Assembly (NCBI GenBank): GCA_964058805.1
Contig: CAXKVV010000391.1
Location: 1 to 30,506, forward strand
DNA from: Schoenoplectus triqueter
Taxonomy: Eukaryota > Streptophyta > Magnoliopsida > Poales > Cyperaceae
Length of the DNA: 30,506 bases
Direction of reading: 5' to 3'
Part shown: one piece after another, positions 11,500 through 21,344 of the stretch
How positions within the stretch are numbered: the stretch's first letter is position 1
Layout of the letters: every line of letters starts with the position of its first letter
Program-made: the position numbers and the translations under genes
The notes under the pieces: generated by a model
Told to the model about the DNA's origin: nothing
The model's database searches: none
What the model saw: only the letters and a program-made list of their open reading frames with translations

Positions 11500-13104
11500 A
11501 TTAATTTTTAATTTGGTCCTTCAATTTTACAGTTTGTGTATTTTAGTGATACGTGTTGAAATTAAGTTATAAATGTTAATCTTTCAAAATTATTTATGTC
11601 ATAAAGGTTCGAAAACATTGACTATAATATAAATAAATAGAGGACATTATTCAAAATAACTTTGTATATTTTGATTATTTTAAGAGTTGAAATGAAGCTA
11701 CAAAAGACATAAAACTTGAATAAATTGAATACGGTTTTAATATATTTGTGCTAATATTTCAATATTATTTGTGTCATAAAAGTTAGAGAATACAATAATT
11801 ATAAGATAAATGAATAGGATGTCATTAAAAATAATTTTGTGCATTTTTGTGATTTTATGTGTTGAAATTAGACTACAAATGATAATAAAAAAATACTCGA
11901 AAAAATTGAATATCATTTTAATGCATTTGTGTTAATCATTTAACGCTATTTGTGTCATAAAGATTTAAGAACACAGTGGTTATAATACAAATGAATAGGA
12001 GATATCATTCAAAATAAAATTATAAATATTGGTTATTTTGTGAGTTTAAATGAGGCTACAAATGATAAAAAACTTGAATAAATAAAATATCATTTTAATG
12101 TATTTGTGTTAATATTTTAACATTATTCGTGTCATAAAGATTCGGTAACACAATGATTATAGTGTAAAAAAATAGGCGACATCATTTAAAATATTTTTTT
12201 TATATTTTGGCGATTTGATGTGTTGAAATTAAGCTATAAATTATACAAAATATGAATAACCTGAATACCGTTTTAATGCAATGTTAACTTTTCATCACTA
12301 CTCATGTCATAAAGGTTTGAAAATATAAATGAATAGGGAACATCATTCAAAATAATTATGTATTTTAGTGATTTTATGTATTGAAATGAGATTATAAATG
12401 ACATAAAACTCAAAATACTGAACACTATTTTAAATTTTTAATGTATTCCTATTAATCTTTTAATGTTATTAGTGTCATAAAAAATTTAGAATATAATGGT
12501 TATAATGTAAACAAATAGAGGACATCATTCAAGATAATTTTATGAATTTTAATTATTTTTTGAGTTGCAATGAGGCTACAAATAATATAAAACTCGAATA
12601 AACTGAATACTATTTTAATGTATTTGTGTTAATATTTCAATGTTGTTCATGTCATAAAGGTTCAAAAATATAATAATTATAATATAAATGAATATGAGAC
12701 ATCATTAAAAAAATTGTATTTTTATGTTTTTATGTGTTGAAATGAGACTACAAATGATAAAAAAATTGAAAAAACTGAATATTATTTTAATGAATTTGTG
12801 TTATTTTTTTAATATTATTCTTATCATAAAGATTTGAGAACATAATTATTATTATCAAAATAAACATGGAACATAATTCAAAATAAGTTTATGTATTTTA
12901 GTGATTTTATGTATTGAAATAAGGCTACAAATGATAAAAAAACTCAAAATATTGAATATAGTTTTAGTGTATTTGTGTTAATTTTTTAACGTTATCCATG
13001 TCATAAAGGTTCGAGAACACAATGGTTATAACATAAACGAATAGGGACATCATTCAAGACAACTTGGTGTATTTTGGTTATTTTATGAGTTAAAATGAGG
13101 CTAC
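11500..13104. repeat. AT-rich satellite-like tandem repeat, unit about 175 bp, about 9 diverged copies
   Basis: The marker GTCATAAA recurs near 11597, 11772, 11952, 12130, 12304, 12471, 12650, 12822 (variant) and 12999, at intervals of 167-180 bp. Each unit also carries GGCTACAAATGATAAAA, a TTTTAATGTATTTGTGTTAA block and a CATCATTCAAAATAA block. Copies differ by many substitutions and small indels, so the array is old. It stops abruptly at GGCTAC (13104). Confidence 0.85.
13100..13104. repeat. Left target-site duplication GCTAC of the 17.2-kb block
   Basis: GCTAC immediately precedes TGTTTACCC. The same five bases at 30290-30294 follow the CA end. Confidence 0.6.
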
Positions 13105-13292
13105 TGTTTACCCTTGAAAAGTTTCAAGGATGAATGGATGAATAAATGAAATAAATTGATGATAAAATCATAAGAAAGGGGAAGAAGAGAGAGAGCAGTG
13201 GAAAGGTGGCCCACTGATCAGGAGAGGTCGCTGCCTAACCCCGGAACAAATCCATTAGTCCCACAATGGAATGCTGGGCGCAAAGTGGAGAG

Positions 13293-13300
13293 TATAAATA
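13293..13300 (+). promoter_or_regulatory. TATA box of first duplicated unit
   Basis: TATAAATA followed by CCCC lies 37 bp upstream of the first hairpin arm. The same arrangement recurs in the second unit. Confidence 0.55.
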
Positions 13301-13329
13301 CCCCGCTATTCTCTATCCACTCAGCATGA

Positions 13330-13377
13330 GTGACACCCAAGAAGATCGAGGGAGAGAGGAGACCTCTTGGGTGTCAC
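13330..13377 (+). repeat. Hairpin 1 downstream of TATA: 13-bp perfect stem
   Basis: GTGACACCCAAGA (13330-13342) pairs with TCTTGGGTGTCAC (13365-13377) around a purine-rich loop. Confidence 0.8.
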
Positions 13378-13537
13378 CATGTGATTATACCTTTTCTGAC
13401 AAGTGGGACCCACATGGCAGTCCCTTATGAGCAGCTCCAATGACATGGACCTAGCCTATTTTGTTAAGAAAGCTAACTAACCCGGAACAGAGGTTAAGCA
13501 TTAATCCCACAAGGAAATCCTAAATATGGAGCAAGGA

Positions 13538-13545
13538 TATAAATA
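13538..13545 (+). promoter_or_regulatory. TATA box of second duplicated unit
   Basis: TATAAATA followed by CCC lies 34 bp upstream of the second hairpin arm. Confidence 0.55.
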
Positions 13546-13571
13546 CCCAGCCACCTTCTACTCATTCGAAG

Positions 13572-13624
13572 TGGCTGACCCTCGGGAGATTTAGGAGAGA
13601 GAAAATCTCCTGATGGGTCAGCCA
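13572..13624 (+). repeat. Hairpin 2 downstream of TATA: stem kept with different sequence
   Basis: TGGCTGACCC (13572-13581) pairs with GGGTCAGCCA (13615-13624), and GGAGAT (13585-13590) with ATCTCC (13605-13610). The stem differs from hairpin 1 but both arms changed together. The loop stays purine-rich with GGAGAGAG. Confidence 0.8.
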
Positions 13625-13922
13625 TTTGATTATGTTTTCTCTGACAAGTGGGACCCACCTGGCAGCCCCTTGTAGATGAACCTAATAGCATAGCCTATCT
13701 GATGAGTCATCCATATGGACCATTTTCACTGACAGGTGGACCCCACACCTCAGTGACCTATTGAAGAGGGTCAGAATTGAACCCTAGAAATCTGCCTTTG
13801 AAGCTAACCCTAGAAAGGAGCTGAAGCAGTATAATCCCTATACTACATGAAATGATGTCAATGCCAAGCTAGCATTTTGATGCAACTAATCATGAGAAAT
13901 TCCAAATGTGATTTCGCTTTCA

Positions 13923-14160
13923 AGGCTGACCTGGTGCCAAAGCTGCGAGCAACCACCTAACCATGCTTTGATTTGTGTCAATTACTGATAAGTAGTCAGT
14001 TCTTTGACCAAGTCACCCTCATGTTAAGGGATTGAAAGTCAATTTCACAAGACTGATCAGGTGCCAAAGCTGGGAGCAACCATCTGATCAAGTCTAGATT
14101 TATATTAATTGCTGATAAGTAGTCAGCATTTGATCAAATCAAGCCCTAATAAATATCAAT
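13923..14160. repeat. Diverged direct repeat, about 127 bp, two copies
   Basis: GGTGCCAAAGCTG followed by GAGCAACCA and later CTGATAAGTAGTCAG appears from about 13933 and again from about 14060. The copies are adjacent and diverged. Confidence 0.7.
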
Positions 14161-14219
14161 ATAAGTCTAATTGATATTTAGTTAGGGTGGTTTCTGCAAG
14201 AGGGAGATAATTGGCAGAG

Positions 14220-14224
14220 ACATT
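14220..14224. repeat. Left target-site duplication ACATT
   Basis: ACATT directly precedes TGTTAG and matches 24165-24169. Confidence 0.9.
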
Positions 14225-15519
14225 TGTTAGTTTGTAATAATCTTGAAGTCAATAATACGATAAATTTGTTATATAAAGCTTTGTTCATGAATTGGATATT
14301 TAAACGATATTTTGTTTCCTTGAGTATTATTGAATTTATGAATCATTCCGAGTTCATGACTGGAATTGTGAAACTTCATAATATAGAATATACTCTTAAA
14401 AGTCACTAACCAAGGTAATTAGCAGGAACACTAATTAACCGTTATCAGGTTAGTATGTGGATTAAATGATGGTCAAGTTTTACAGACCATAGACAAAGAG
14501 TTGTCATTTTAATCACATAAATAGATGTTCTAGGAACATCGTATTTGATAGACCCCGAATGAAACATTAAATGGAATTGTGTTCGTGTCATTAATGTTTT
14601 CGTTCAGTATTAAATTCTAAAGTATGAGGTATTCATTTTTCCTACATAAGATATGTATGTGTGTGATTTCTACCAAACGTTATCCGTAAAAGGTGGCTAT
14701 AAAGGTAGCTCTTCGGTATACATAACTTATGCGGAGGAAGAGATGGTTTGCCAAAAGTACTATTGTCCCTCATATTTCTATATGAGTTATAGCATCACTG
14801 GGCCCCTTGATAGAGTAAGATTATCTGCTAGCAGTATAATTACAAGAGTAATTATATTTGATATTTTACTCAGGATCAAGAAAAGATTAAGTTTGCAAGG
14901 ATGACACATACCTACCTTGAAACTGATCTGATAGCTATGAGACAAAAGAATTAAACACAAGTAAATAGTTTACTGGATCATGATATTGTACAGTACATCA
15001 TCATCTGTGTAATTGGATGGTCATAGTGCATTCTGCCAGATGCCTCCTATGATTATAGAAGTTAAAAGGGTTTTAACTCTATTTACCAACATAACACGGA
15101 TCCTGTCGGGTCACACCGTATAGGAGTTAATCGGAGAATCTTATTGATTAATTATAAATTGTTTATAATTAATAATAAGATGGTTATAATTAATTATATA
15201 TGATATAATTATATTTGTCATAGAGATGACAAGAAGCAAAAATCAGATTGAATTTATAACGTGTTGGACACGTCGTATAAATTCGCCGAAACAACAACCG
15301 AGAAAAATATAATTGTAGATGACAATTATATATATATTTGATTTGGATTTTAAATGTTAATTATGGATTTGAATTATGGGCCAAAAGCCCATTAATAATT
15401 AAAGCCTTAATTAATAATTAAAAACCCAAAATCAGAAAAGCCCAAAATCCAAAAGCCCAAGGGTATTTCGGTAATTTGGCCAAAAGCCCAATGGCAAACT
15501 TGTAAATTTGGATCTTAGA

Positions 15520-15579
15520 TGACATCATGCATGACATCATATATGACATCATCCATGACATCATATATGACATCATCCT
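15520..15579 (+). repeat. Five tandem 12-bp units (TGACATCAT + 3) in 5' LTR
   Basis: TGACATCAT is followed by GCA, ATA, CCA, ATA or CCT every 12 bp, ending about 80 bp before the TATA box. The core resembles TGACGTCA-type bZIP sites, so an enhancer role is possible. Confidence 0.85.
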
Positions 15580-15661
15580 CAAGGGTATTTTGGTCTTTTC
15601 ACTTTGAAACCTCCTTACTATTCACGAGGGCATTTTGGTAATTTATCAATTCCATTTTTTC

Positions 15662-15669
15662 TATAAATA
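15662..15669 (+). promoter_or_regulatory. TATA box of 5' LTR
   Basis: CTATAAATAGAGGGG follows U3 and precedes a pyrimidine-rich start region (CTTTCTCTCTCCC), as in plant copia promoters. Confidence 0.8.
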
Positions 15670-16092
15670 GAGGGGTAGGGTGAGAGAAAAAGTTCCACCA
15701 AATCAGTTCTACTTTCTCTCTCCCGGTATACGGTTGTTTCAGAATTCACGGGATCGGTGAATAGTGTTTTTACGAAAGTTGCGGTATTTCTGCACATTTG
15801 TGAAACAGAATTACTGCGAGTCGTGAATAGTACTATTTCGTCTTTTTCTCGGGTGAATAGTGTTTTTGCGAAAAACCGCGGTTTACAGTATTTCTGGCAA
15901 AAGAAATAAACCGCTCTCTGGTCAGTCCTGGTGGATAACCTACAGAGGCATCAGACGTTTGGTGCTCCGAGACAAGCCGATTTTCATTCCAATTAAAATT
16001 TGGAAGCGAGGTATAACATCTTATATTAATCTATTTAATTGTTAAGTAGATTAATATTTTAGAAATCAATCATGGAGTAGATCAATAAAGGT

Positions 16093-16236
16093 TTAAAGAG
16101 GTGTGTATCTCTCGGTAATCATCCGACACATCACTTTAACCCTAAGCTTAAGTTAGAAGTAAAATAATATTTTACCGTCTTTTGTAAAGGATTAAATGTC
16201 TGTAACTCTCGGTTATTATCCGACATACTTTAATCC
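16093..16236 (+). repeat. Two tandem hairpins with shared loop at the end of the 5' LTR
   Basis: Hairpin one (16093-16139) has TTAAAG/CTTTAA outside and TGTGT/ACACA inside. Hairpin two (16189-16236) has GGATTAAA/TTTAATCC outside and TGTC/GACA inside. Both loops contain CTCTCGGT, two variable bases, then TCATCCG or TTATCCG. The spacers carry GTAAAAT/ATTTTAC (after hairpin one) and GTAGAA/TTCTAC (after hairpin two) inverted repeats. Confidence 0.75.
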
Positions 16237-16323
16237 CTAACTTAAGTAGAAGTAAAATTTTTGTTCTACGGTCTTTCCGCAGCTTGAGCATTAATGGGAT
16301 TTGGGCATTCCGAATCCCAACAG

Positions 16324-16335
16324 TGGTATCAGAGC
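16324..16335 (+). promoter_or_regulatory. Primer binding site (initiator tRNA-Met)
   Basis: TGGTATCAGAGC begins one base after the 5' LTR. It matches the 3' end of plant tRNA-iMet, the usual copia primer. Confidence 0.92.
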
Positions 16336-16499
16336 AAAGGCTCTCCCGCTGATTGATTTTCTAAAAGGTTATATCTTATGCAAATAAGATGTATATACCC
16401 CGTATCGGTTTAATTCTTAGATTTGCAGCTTAAAGTCCAAACCAAATAAAATTGGATTTTCTTGGTTCGGCTCTGTCGACTAAGAAAGTTAAATTAGAT

Positions 16500-17030
16500 T
16501 TAAGCTTTCTTTATACTTTCTTTACGCTTTTTTTTCGAAAACTTTCGATTGTGTTAAAGTATATCTAAGAATGTGATGAAGCAATAAAGTACCTGAGTAA
16601 GAGCTGTTGATCTCCACACATAAAAGATAAGGTGATGTCAAAGAAAGATGGGAAGTGGATACCTTCGGTATTCTTTCTGACATGCCCTTTTACGTGTCCT
16701 GATAACTGGCCCAAAAGGAACTTTGTCACGTTACCAAATTACTTTTGCGCTTTCGAAGCATGGCAAATGTAACTCTTTTGTTTTTTTCGAAAACTTTTGG
16801 TTATGAGAAGTATATCTATGAATGTGATAAAGCAATAAAGTACCTGAGTAAGAGCTGTTGATCTCCACACCCGAAAGAGATGGTTCTGTCTAGGAAAGAT
16901 TGAATTTAAAGTGGTCCTCGTGACCCCGATCTTTCCTGGGAGCCCCTTTTACGTGTCCTGATAACTGGCCGAAAAGGAACTTTGTCACGTTATCAAATTA
17001 CTTTATCGTACCAGAAGGAATTAACTGTTT
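16500..17030 (+). repeat. Imperfect direct repeat of about 270 bp in the copia leader, each with a hairpin
   Basis: Both copies share TTTTTTCGAAAACTTT, AAGCAATAAAGTACCTGAGT, GAGCTGTTGATCTCCACAC and ACGTGTCCTGATAACTGGCC. Between the last two lies a hairpin whose arms differ. Copy one (16635-16683) uses ATGTCA and GAAAGA with TCTTTC and TGACAT. Copy two (16890-16939) uses CTAGGAAAGAT with ATCTTTCCTGG. Confidence 0.8.
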
Positions 17031-17114
17031 TGAAATCATATAAAATGTTTATATGCTTTTTACGGTATAAATAAAGAACAAAGATGTAGTTGCAAAATAA
17101 AGAATTGAGAACTG

Positions 17115-17330
17115 ATAGTTATATATGTGACTGATTCATGTATATATATACAAAATGTTTGTATGAGCAGGTAAATTAGATTTACTGCTTTGATATGAAA
17201 TGTATCTTATCATAGATGCAAAGCTACTTCTATTGGATAGATAGTAGTTATATACGTGACTGATTCATGTATATATACAAAATGTTTGTATGAGCTGGTA
17301 AATTGGATTTACCGCTTTGATAATAAATGA
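17115..17330 (+). repeat. Imperfect direct repeat of about 85 bp in the copia leader
   Basis: TGACTGATTCATGTATATATA, ACAAAATGTTTGTATGAGC and a GGTAAATT.GATTTAC block occur twice, about 130 bp apart. Confidence 0.75.
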
Positions 17331-17950
17331 GTAAATTAGATTTATCATTTTAAGGAACCGTGAAAGAATGTTATGTCAAAGAAAGACTGGAAAAGGAACT
17401 TTCAATGGTCTTTCTGGCAGACGTCTTTTCACGTGTTCATAAGTCTGTTTAAAGTCAGCTTAATAAACTGACTAATTATAAATGTGTAAATTAGATTTAT
17501 CATTTTAAGGAACCGTGAAAGAATGTTATGTCAAAGAAAGACTGGAAAAGGAACTTTCAATGGTCTTTCTGGCAGACGTCTTTTCACGTGTTCATAAGTC
17601 TGTTTAAAGTCAGCTTAATAAACTGACTAATTATAAATGTGTAAATTAGATTTATCATTTTAAGGAACCGTGAAAGAATGTTATGTCAAAGAAAGACTGG
17701 AAAAGGAACTTTCAATGGTCTTTCTGGCAGACGTCTTTTCACGTGTTCATAAGTCTGTTTAAAGTTAGCTTAATAAACTGACTAATTATAAATGTGTAAA
17801 TTAGATTTATCATTTTTAAGAAACCGTGAAGGAAGGTTGTGTCAAAGAAAGACTGGAAAAGGAACTTTCAGTGGTCTTTCTGGCAGACATCTTTTACGTG
17901 TTCGTAAGTCTGTTTAAAGTCAGTTTAACAAACTGACTGCTTACGATGTT
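17331..17950 (+). repeat. Four tandem copies of a 155-bp unit in the copia leader
   Basis: GTAAATTAGATTTATCATTT starts units at 17331, 17486, 17641 and 17796, exactly 155 bp apart. The first three are nearly identical and the fourth has diverged. Each carries AGAAAGAC pairing with GTCTTTCT about 20 nt later, then GGCAGAC.TCTTTT and ACGTGTTC. Confidence 0.92.
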
Positions 17951-18017
17951 AAACCCGAAAAATTAAGTAATATGCCCTACCTACTCTGTCCTCGCATATC
18001 ATTGTTCATTGGCAGAC

Positions 18018-18040
18018 GTGACCTACTCAGTAGGCGTCAC
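18018..18040 (+). repeat. Compact hairpin in the copia leader
   Basis: GTGAC CTACT (18018-18027) pairs with AGTAG and GTCAC (18029-18033, 18036-18040), with a one-base loop and a GC bulge. It is preceded by GGCAGAC, which also follows the 155-bp unit hairpins. Confidence 0.7.
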
Positions 18041-18384
18041 CTTTTACCTTTGGTTTTCGAGGGTTATGTCCGACATAACGAATCAAATAGAGTGAGGTTA
18101 CTTACCAATGATTTCCAAAACAGTTTTGGGCTTGGGGCAAAGTTTCGTTAAAACATATGATGTTTAGCGAAACCAAGAATCACATAGAGATGTGATTAGC
18201 AAAGAGTTGCTTACCTAAGATAATTAATAAACGAGTTATTCAACGATAACTTGATTATCAATGAAAATAGGGATCTTGGTCCTAACTACAAACGGGAATA
18301 GAACAAATTTGTAGTGGGAGTTTTATTTGAAATAAGACATTACATGAACAAAGCTAAAAATCTTTACATTTTACGTTGTAGCAC

Positions 18385-19044
18385 ATGGCTAAAGAAACTC
18401 TTACTAATACGTTCCGTGCGCTCATACTAAGACATGAGAAACTCGAGTACGTCCTTAACACACCAATCTCTGCACAGCCTGCAGTAGGCTGCACAGCAAA
18501 TGAAGTCACCATGTACAACAAGCACAAAGAAGATGAGCTTGATGTACAAAGTTTATTGGTCAAGAAATTTAAGGTGACTAAATCTCTGCTGAGTCATAAG
18601 ATGACTGAGGGCAGCTCTCTTGACACTCACATGCTCCGTATGACGAGCGATGTTGAGCAGTTGGAGAAGCTTAACAGTCCGTTGAACAAAGAGTTTGTTA
18701 TGGATGTTATCCTGAACTCTCTCCCTCCTAGCTATTCTAATTTCATCAGGAATTATCATATGCTATGAATGGACAAGAGCTTGCAGGAGCTCCAAGGGAT
18801 GTTGAGGATCGCTGATGGGGACATGAAGAAGAGTTCTTCTATCCTCGTGATCCAAGAAGGTGCGAGGAAGATTAAAAAGATGAAACGCAAAGCGACTCCC
18901 AAAATGGCACCTAAGTACAAAGGCAAAGGGAAGATGGTTCCTAATCAGAACACTTCCAAGGCAAAAGCTTCTACCTCTGACTGCTTTTATTGTCAAAGTA
19001 AGGGTCATTGGAAGAGGACCTGCCCTAAATATCTAGAGATGTAA
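18385..19044 (+). pseudogene. gag: copia Gag (capsid-nucleocapsid), interrupted
   Basis: Forms the particle shell and packages element RNA in the cytoplasm. The frame starts at an ATG at 18385 and reads through EKLEYVLNTPISAQPA, a copia Gag-like pattern. It then reads KSLLSHKMTEGS and EFVMDVILNSLPPSYSNF. A TGA at 18766-18768 interrupts it. The same frame resumes at 18769 and ends with a CCHC zinc knuckle, CFYCQSKGHWKRTCPK (C-x2-C-x4-H-x4-C), near residues 71-87 of that piece. Compared with related Gags, a block between DELDVQ and SLLVKKF seems to be missing. The next domain lies in another frame, so a frameshift sits near 19042. Confidence 0.85.
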
Positions 19045-19046
19045 GG

Positions 19047-19613
19047 ATGGGAAAGGTTCCCAAGACTTCAACTTCAGGTATTTTTATTGTTGAAGTTAAC
19101 GTTGTTACCTCTATTCATGATTGGGTATTGGATACTGGATCATGTGCTCATATTTGTTCAAATATAGAGACACTAAAGAATAGGAGAAAACTACAAAATA
19201 AGGAAATACAACTCCGAGTTGGAAACGGTGCACAAGTTGCAGCCGTAATAGTCGGAAGTATAGAGTTGTGTTTGCCTAGCGGGCTTGTAATGGAACTTGA
19301 AAATGTATATTTTGTTCCAAGTATTTCCAGAAACATCATTTCAATCTCATGTTTAGAAATGAATGGTTTCTCTTTTGTTATAAAGGACAATGGTTGTTCT
19401 ATATATAAAGATGAGTTATATTATGGATCTTCTTTTATGATGAATGATCTTTATATACTGGAAATAGACAAACCTATATTTAACATCAATAAACGACTCA
19501 AAACATCTCATGAAAGTATGACTTTCATATGGCATTATCGCCTTGGTCATATAAACGAGAAACGCATCAAAAGTTACATGAAGTTGGACTTCTTGATAAT
19601 TTTAATATTGTGA
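19047..19613 (+). pseudogene. pol: copia protease and start of integrase zinc-binding region, truncated by frameshift
   Basis: The aspartic protease that matures the polyprotein is marked by WVLDTGSCAHIC, with the catalytic D-T-G near residues 29-31. The next part contains ELENVYFVPSISRNIISIS, typical of the Tnt1-like pre-integrase spacer. It is followed by WHYRLGHINEKRI, which carries the two histidines of the HHCC integrase zinc motif. The frame then ends at 19613 after a shift. A short deletion near 19600 appears to have removed the first part of the cysteine half of this motif. The catalytic D-T-G is intact, but the polyprotein cannot be continuous. Confidence 0.85.
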
Positions 19614-19631
19614 ATCTTGTTTACGTGAAAA

Positions 19632-20645
19632 ATGACCAAATTGTCTTTCTCCAAGAAGGGCGAAAGGACAAGTGACTTATTAGCCCTTATACACACAGAT
19701 GTATGCAGACCAATGAGTACTTGTACAAGAAACAGTGATCGCTACTTTATCACATTTATTGATGATTACAGTAGATATGGTTATGTCTACTTGATGAGAC
19801 ATAAGTCTGAATCTTTTGAAAAGTTCAAGGAATTCAAGACTGAAGTAGAAAATCAACTGAATAAAAGTATTAAGGCCTTACGGTCAGACCGTGGAGGCGA
19901 ATACTTAAGTTATGAGTTTATAATGTACTTAAAAGAATGTGAGATAGTCTCACAACTCACACCTCCGGGACCACCACAATGGAATGGTGTTTCTGAGAGG
20001 AGGAATCGAACTTTGTTAGACATGGTTCGTTCCATGATGAGTAATACCACACTCCCAAAAATGTTTTGGGGGCACGCACTAGAAACTGCTGCACTAATAA
20101 TAAATAAGGTTTCATCCAAGTCAGTAGAAAAGACTCCATATGAGTTATGGTTTGGTAAGGTACCAAATATGTCTTATCTTAAAATTTAGGGTTGCAAGGT
20201 ATTTGTCAAACGTTCGACTTCTGACAAACTTGGACCCAAAGCTGATAAATGTTTTTTCGTAGGGTATCCTAAGGAAATGAAAGGATATTACTTCTATTAT
20301 CAGTCCGAGAACAAGATAATTGTTGCTCGTCATGGTATATTTTTGGAGAAAGAGTTTCTCGCAAAAGGAAGTAGTGGGAGTAATGTAATACTTGAAGAAA
20401 TTCAAGATACATCACACAATACAATATCTGATACTGATCAGATAAACCCACCACTTGATTCTTCGGCTAATGAGCATTTGGAAGAACCAAATCTACAAAT
20501 AGTTGTGGAAGAAGTTCTAGTCCCGAGCTCATCTACTTCAACGCAAGTTGAAATAGAACTAAATGCGCATACTGATGTGGATGAAGTTCGACAGCCTGAA
20601 GAACAAGTGCTACGAAGGTCACATAGGACAGTTCGTGCACCTTAA
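19632..20645 (+). pseudogene. pol: copia integrase core and C-terminal part, with nonsense codons
   Basis: Integrase joins element cDNA to the chromosome. The DDE-type core is readable: LIHTDVCRPMS (first D), FIDDYSRYGYVYLM, SDRGGEY (second D) and PPQWNGVSERRNRTLLDMVR (E). A TAG at 20187-20189 stands where a tryptophan codon is usual. The same frame then continues with GCKVFVKRSTSDKLGPKADK and CFFVGYPKEMKGYYFY. A TAA at 20643-20645 lies just before RYMGLHEVS, at the entry to reverse transcriptase. The catalytic acidic residues survive, but neither the full integrase nor the polyprotein can be made in one frame. Confidence 0.88.
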
Positions 20646-20651
20646 AGGTAC

Positions 20652-21344
20652 ATGGGACTGCATGAAGTCTCAGCATTTGATGCTGAAGATCCTCTGACCT
20701 ATGCGGAAGCAGTGGATAGACCCGACTCTGATAAATGGCTGGAGGCCATGAGATCCGAAATACAATCCATGTATGACAACACGGTTTGGAACCTGGTTGC
20801 ACCACCTGTTGGGGTAAAACCCATAGCTAACAAGTGGATTTTTAAAAGAAAAATAGACATGGATGGTAATATGACTATTTACAAAGCACGGCTAGTAGCG
20901 AAAGGTTTCAAACAAATTCTCGGCGTAGATTATGATGAAACTTTTTCGCCCGTAGCTATGTTTAAGTCAATTCGGATGCTCCTAGCAATAGCCGCATTTC
21001 ATGATTATGAAATATGGCAGATGGATGTGAAAACCGCCTTCCTAAATGGAAATTTGGAAGAGGACGTGTATATGATACAGCCCACGGGTTTTGAGGATCC
21101 AAGAAATGCTGGAAAGATATGCAAGCTTCTCAAATCCATTTATGGATTGAAGCAAGCATCACGGAGTTGGAATCTTCGATTTCATGAAGAAGTCAAAAAG
21201 TTTGACTTCATCAAATGCGAAGAAGAACCTTGTGTATACAGGAAAACTAGTGGGAGTGCCATCGCTTTTCTAATCCTCTATGTGGATGATATACTCTTAA
21301 TGGGAAATGATATTCCCTATTGCAATCAGCCAAATCTTCATTAA
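20652..21344 (+). pseudogene. pol: copia reverse transcriptase (first two thirds), ends in frameshift
   Basis: Copies the element's RNA into DNA. Clear copia RT motifs are present: NKWIFKRKIDMDGNM, YKARLVAKGFKQ, DYDETFSPVAMFKSIRMLL, WQMDVKTAFLNGNLEEDVYM (catalytic aspartate), IYGLKQASRSWN and the active-site LILYVDDILLMGND. After YVDD the frame is lost near 21325 and stops at 21344. The rest of the protein lies in a different frame. The catalytic triad looks intact, but the enzyme is truncated. Confidence 0.92.

Larger units (their letters stand above)
13240..13721 (+). repeat. Tandem duplication (about 241-245 bp) of a TATA-plus-hairpin unit
   Basis: Two units share CCGGAACA, a TCCCACAA motif, a TATAAATACCC box, a purine-rich hairpin and TCTGACAAGTGGGACCCAC in the same order. 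Starts are about 241 bp apart (13241 and 13482). A third partial echo, CTGACAGGTGGACCCCAC, follows near 13728. The units differ by many substitutions, yet keep the box and the hairpin. Confidence 0.75.
14225..16322 (+). repeat. 5' LTR of the copia element (2098 bp)
   Basis: Starts TGTTAGTTTG and ends GAATCCCAACA. It contains a 12-bp tandem array, a TATA box at 15662 and two tandem hairpins near its end. Confidence 0.95.

Noticed and set aside
14653..14904. 83-codon open frame found identically in both copia LTRs (also 22483-22734)
   Set aside because: Identity follows from LTR identity. It lies in U3 upstream of the promoter and has no recognisable domain.
15860..16045. 61-codon open frame in both LTRs (also 23702-23887)
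   Set aside because: It lies in the R/U5 leader, is short and matches nothing known. It is expected by chance.
16324..16335. tRNA gene
   Set aside because: It is only the primer-binding complement of tRNA-iMet; no cloverleaf surrounds it. No tRNA gene was recognised elsewhere.
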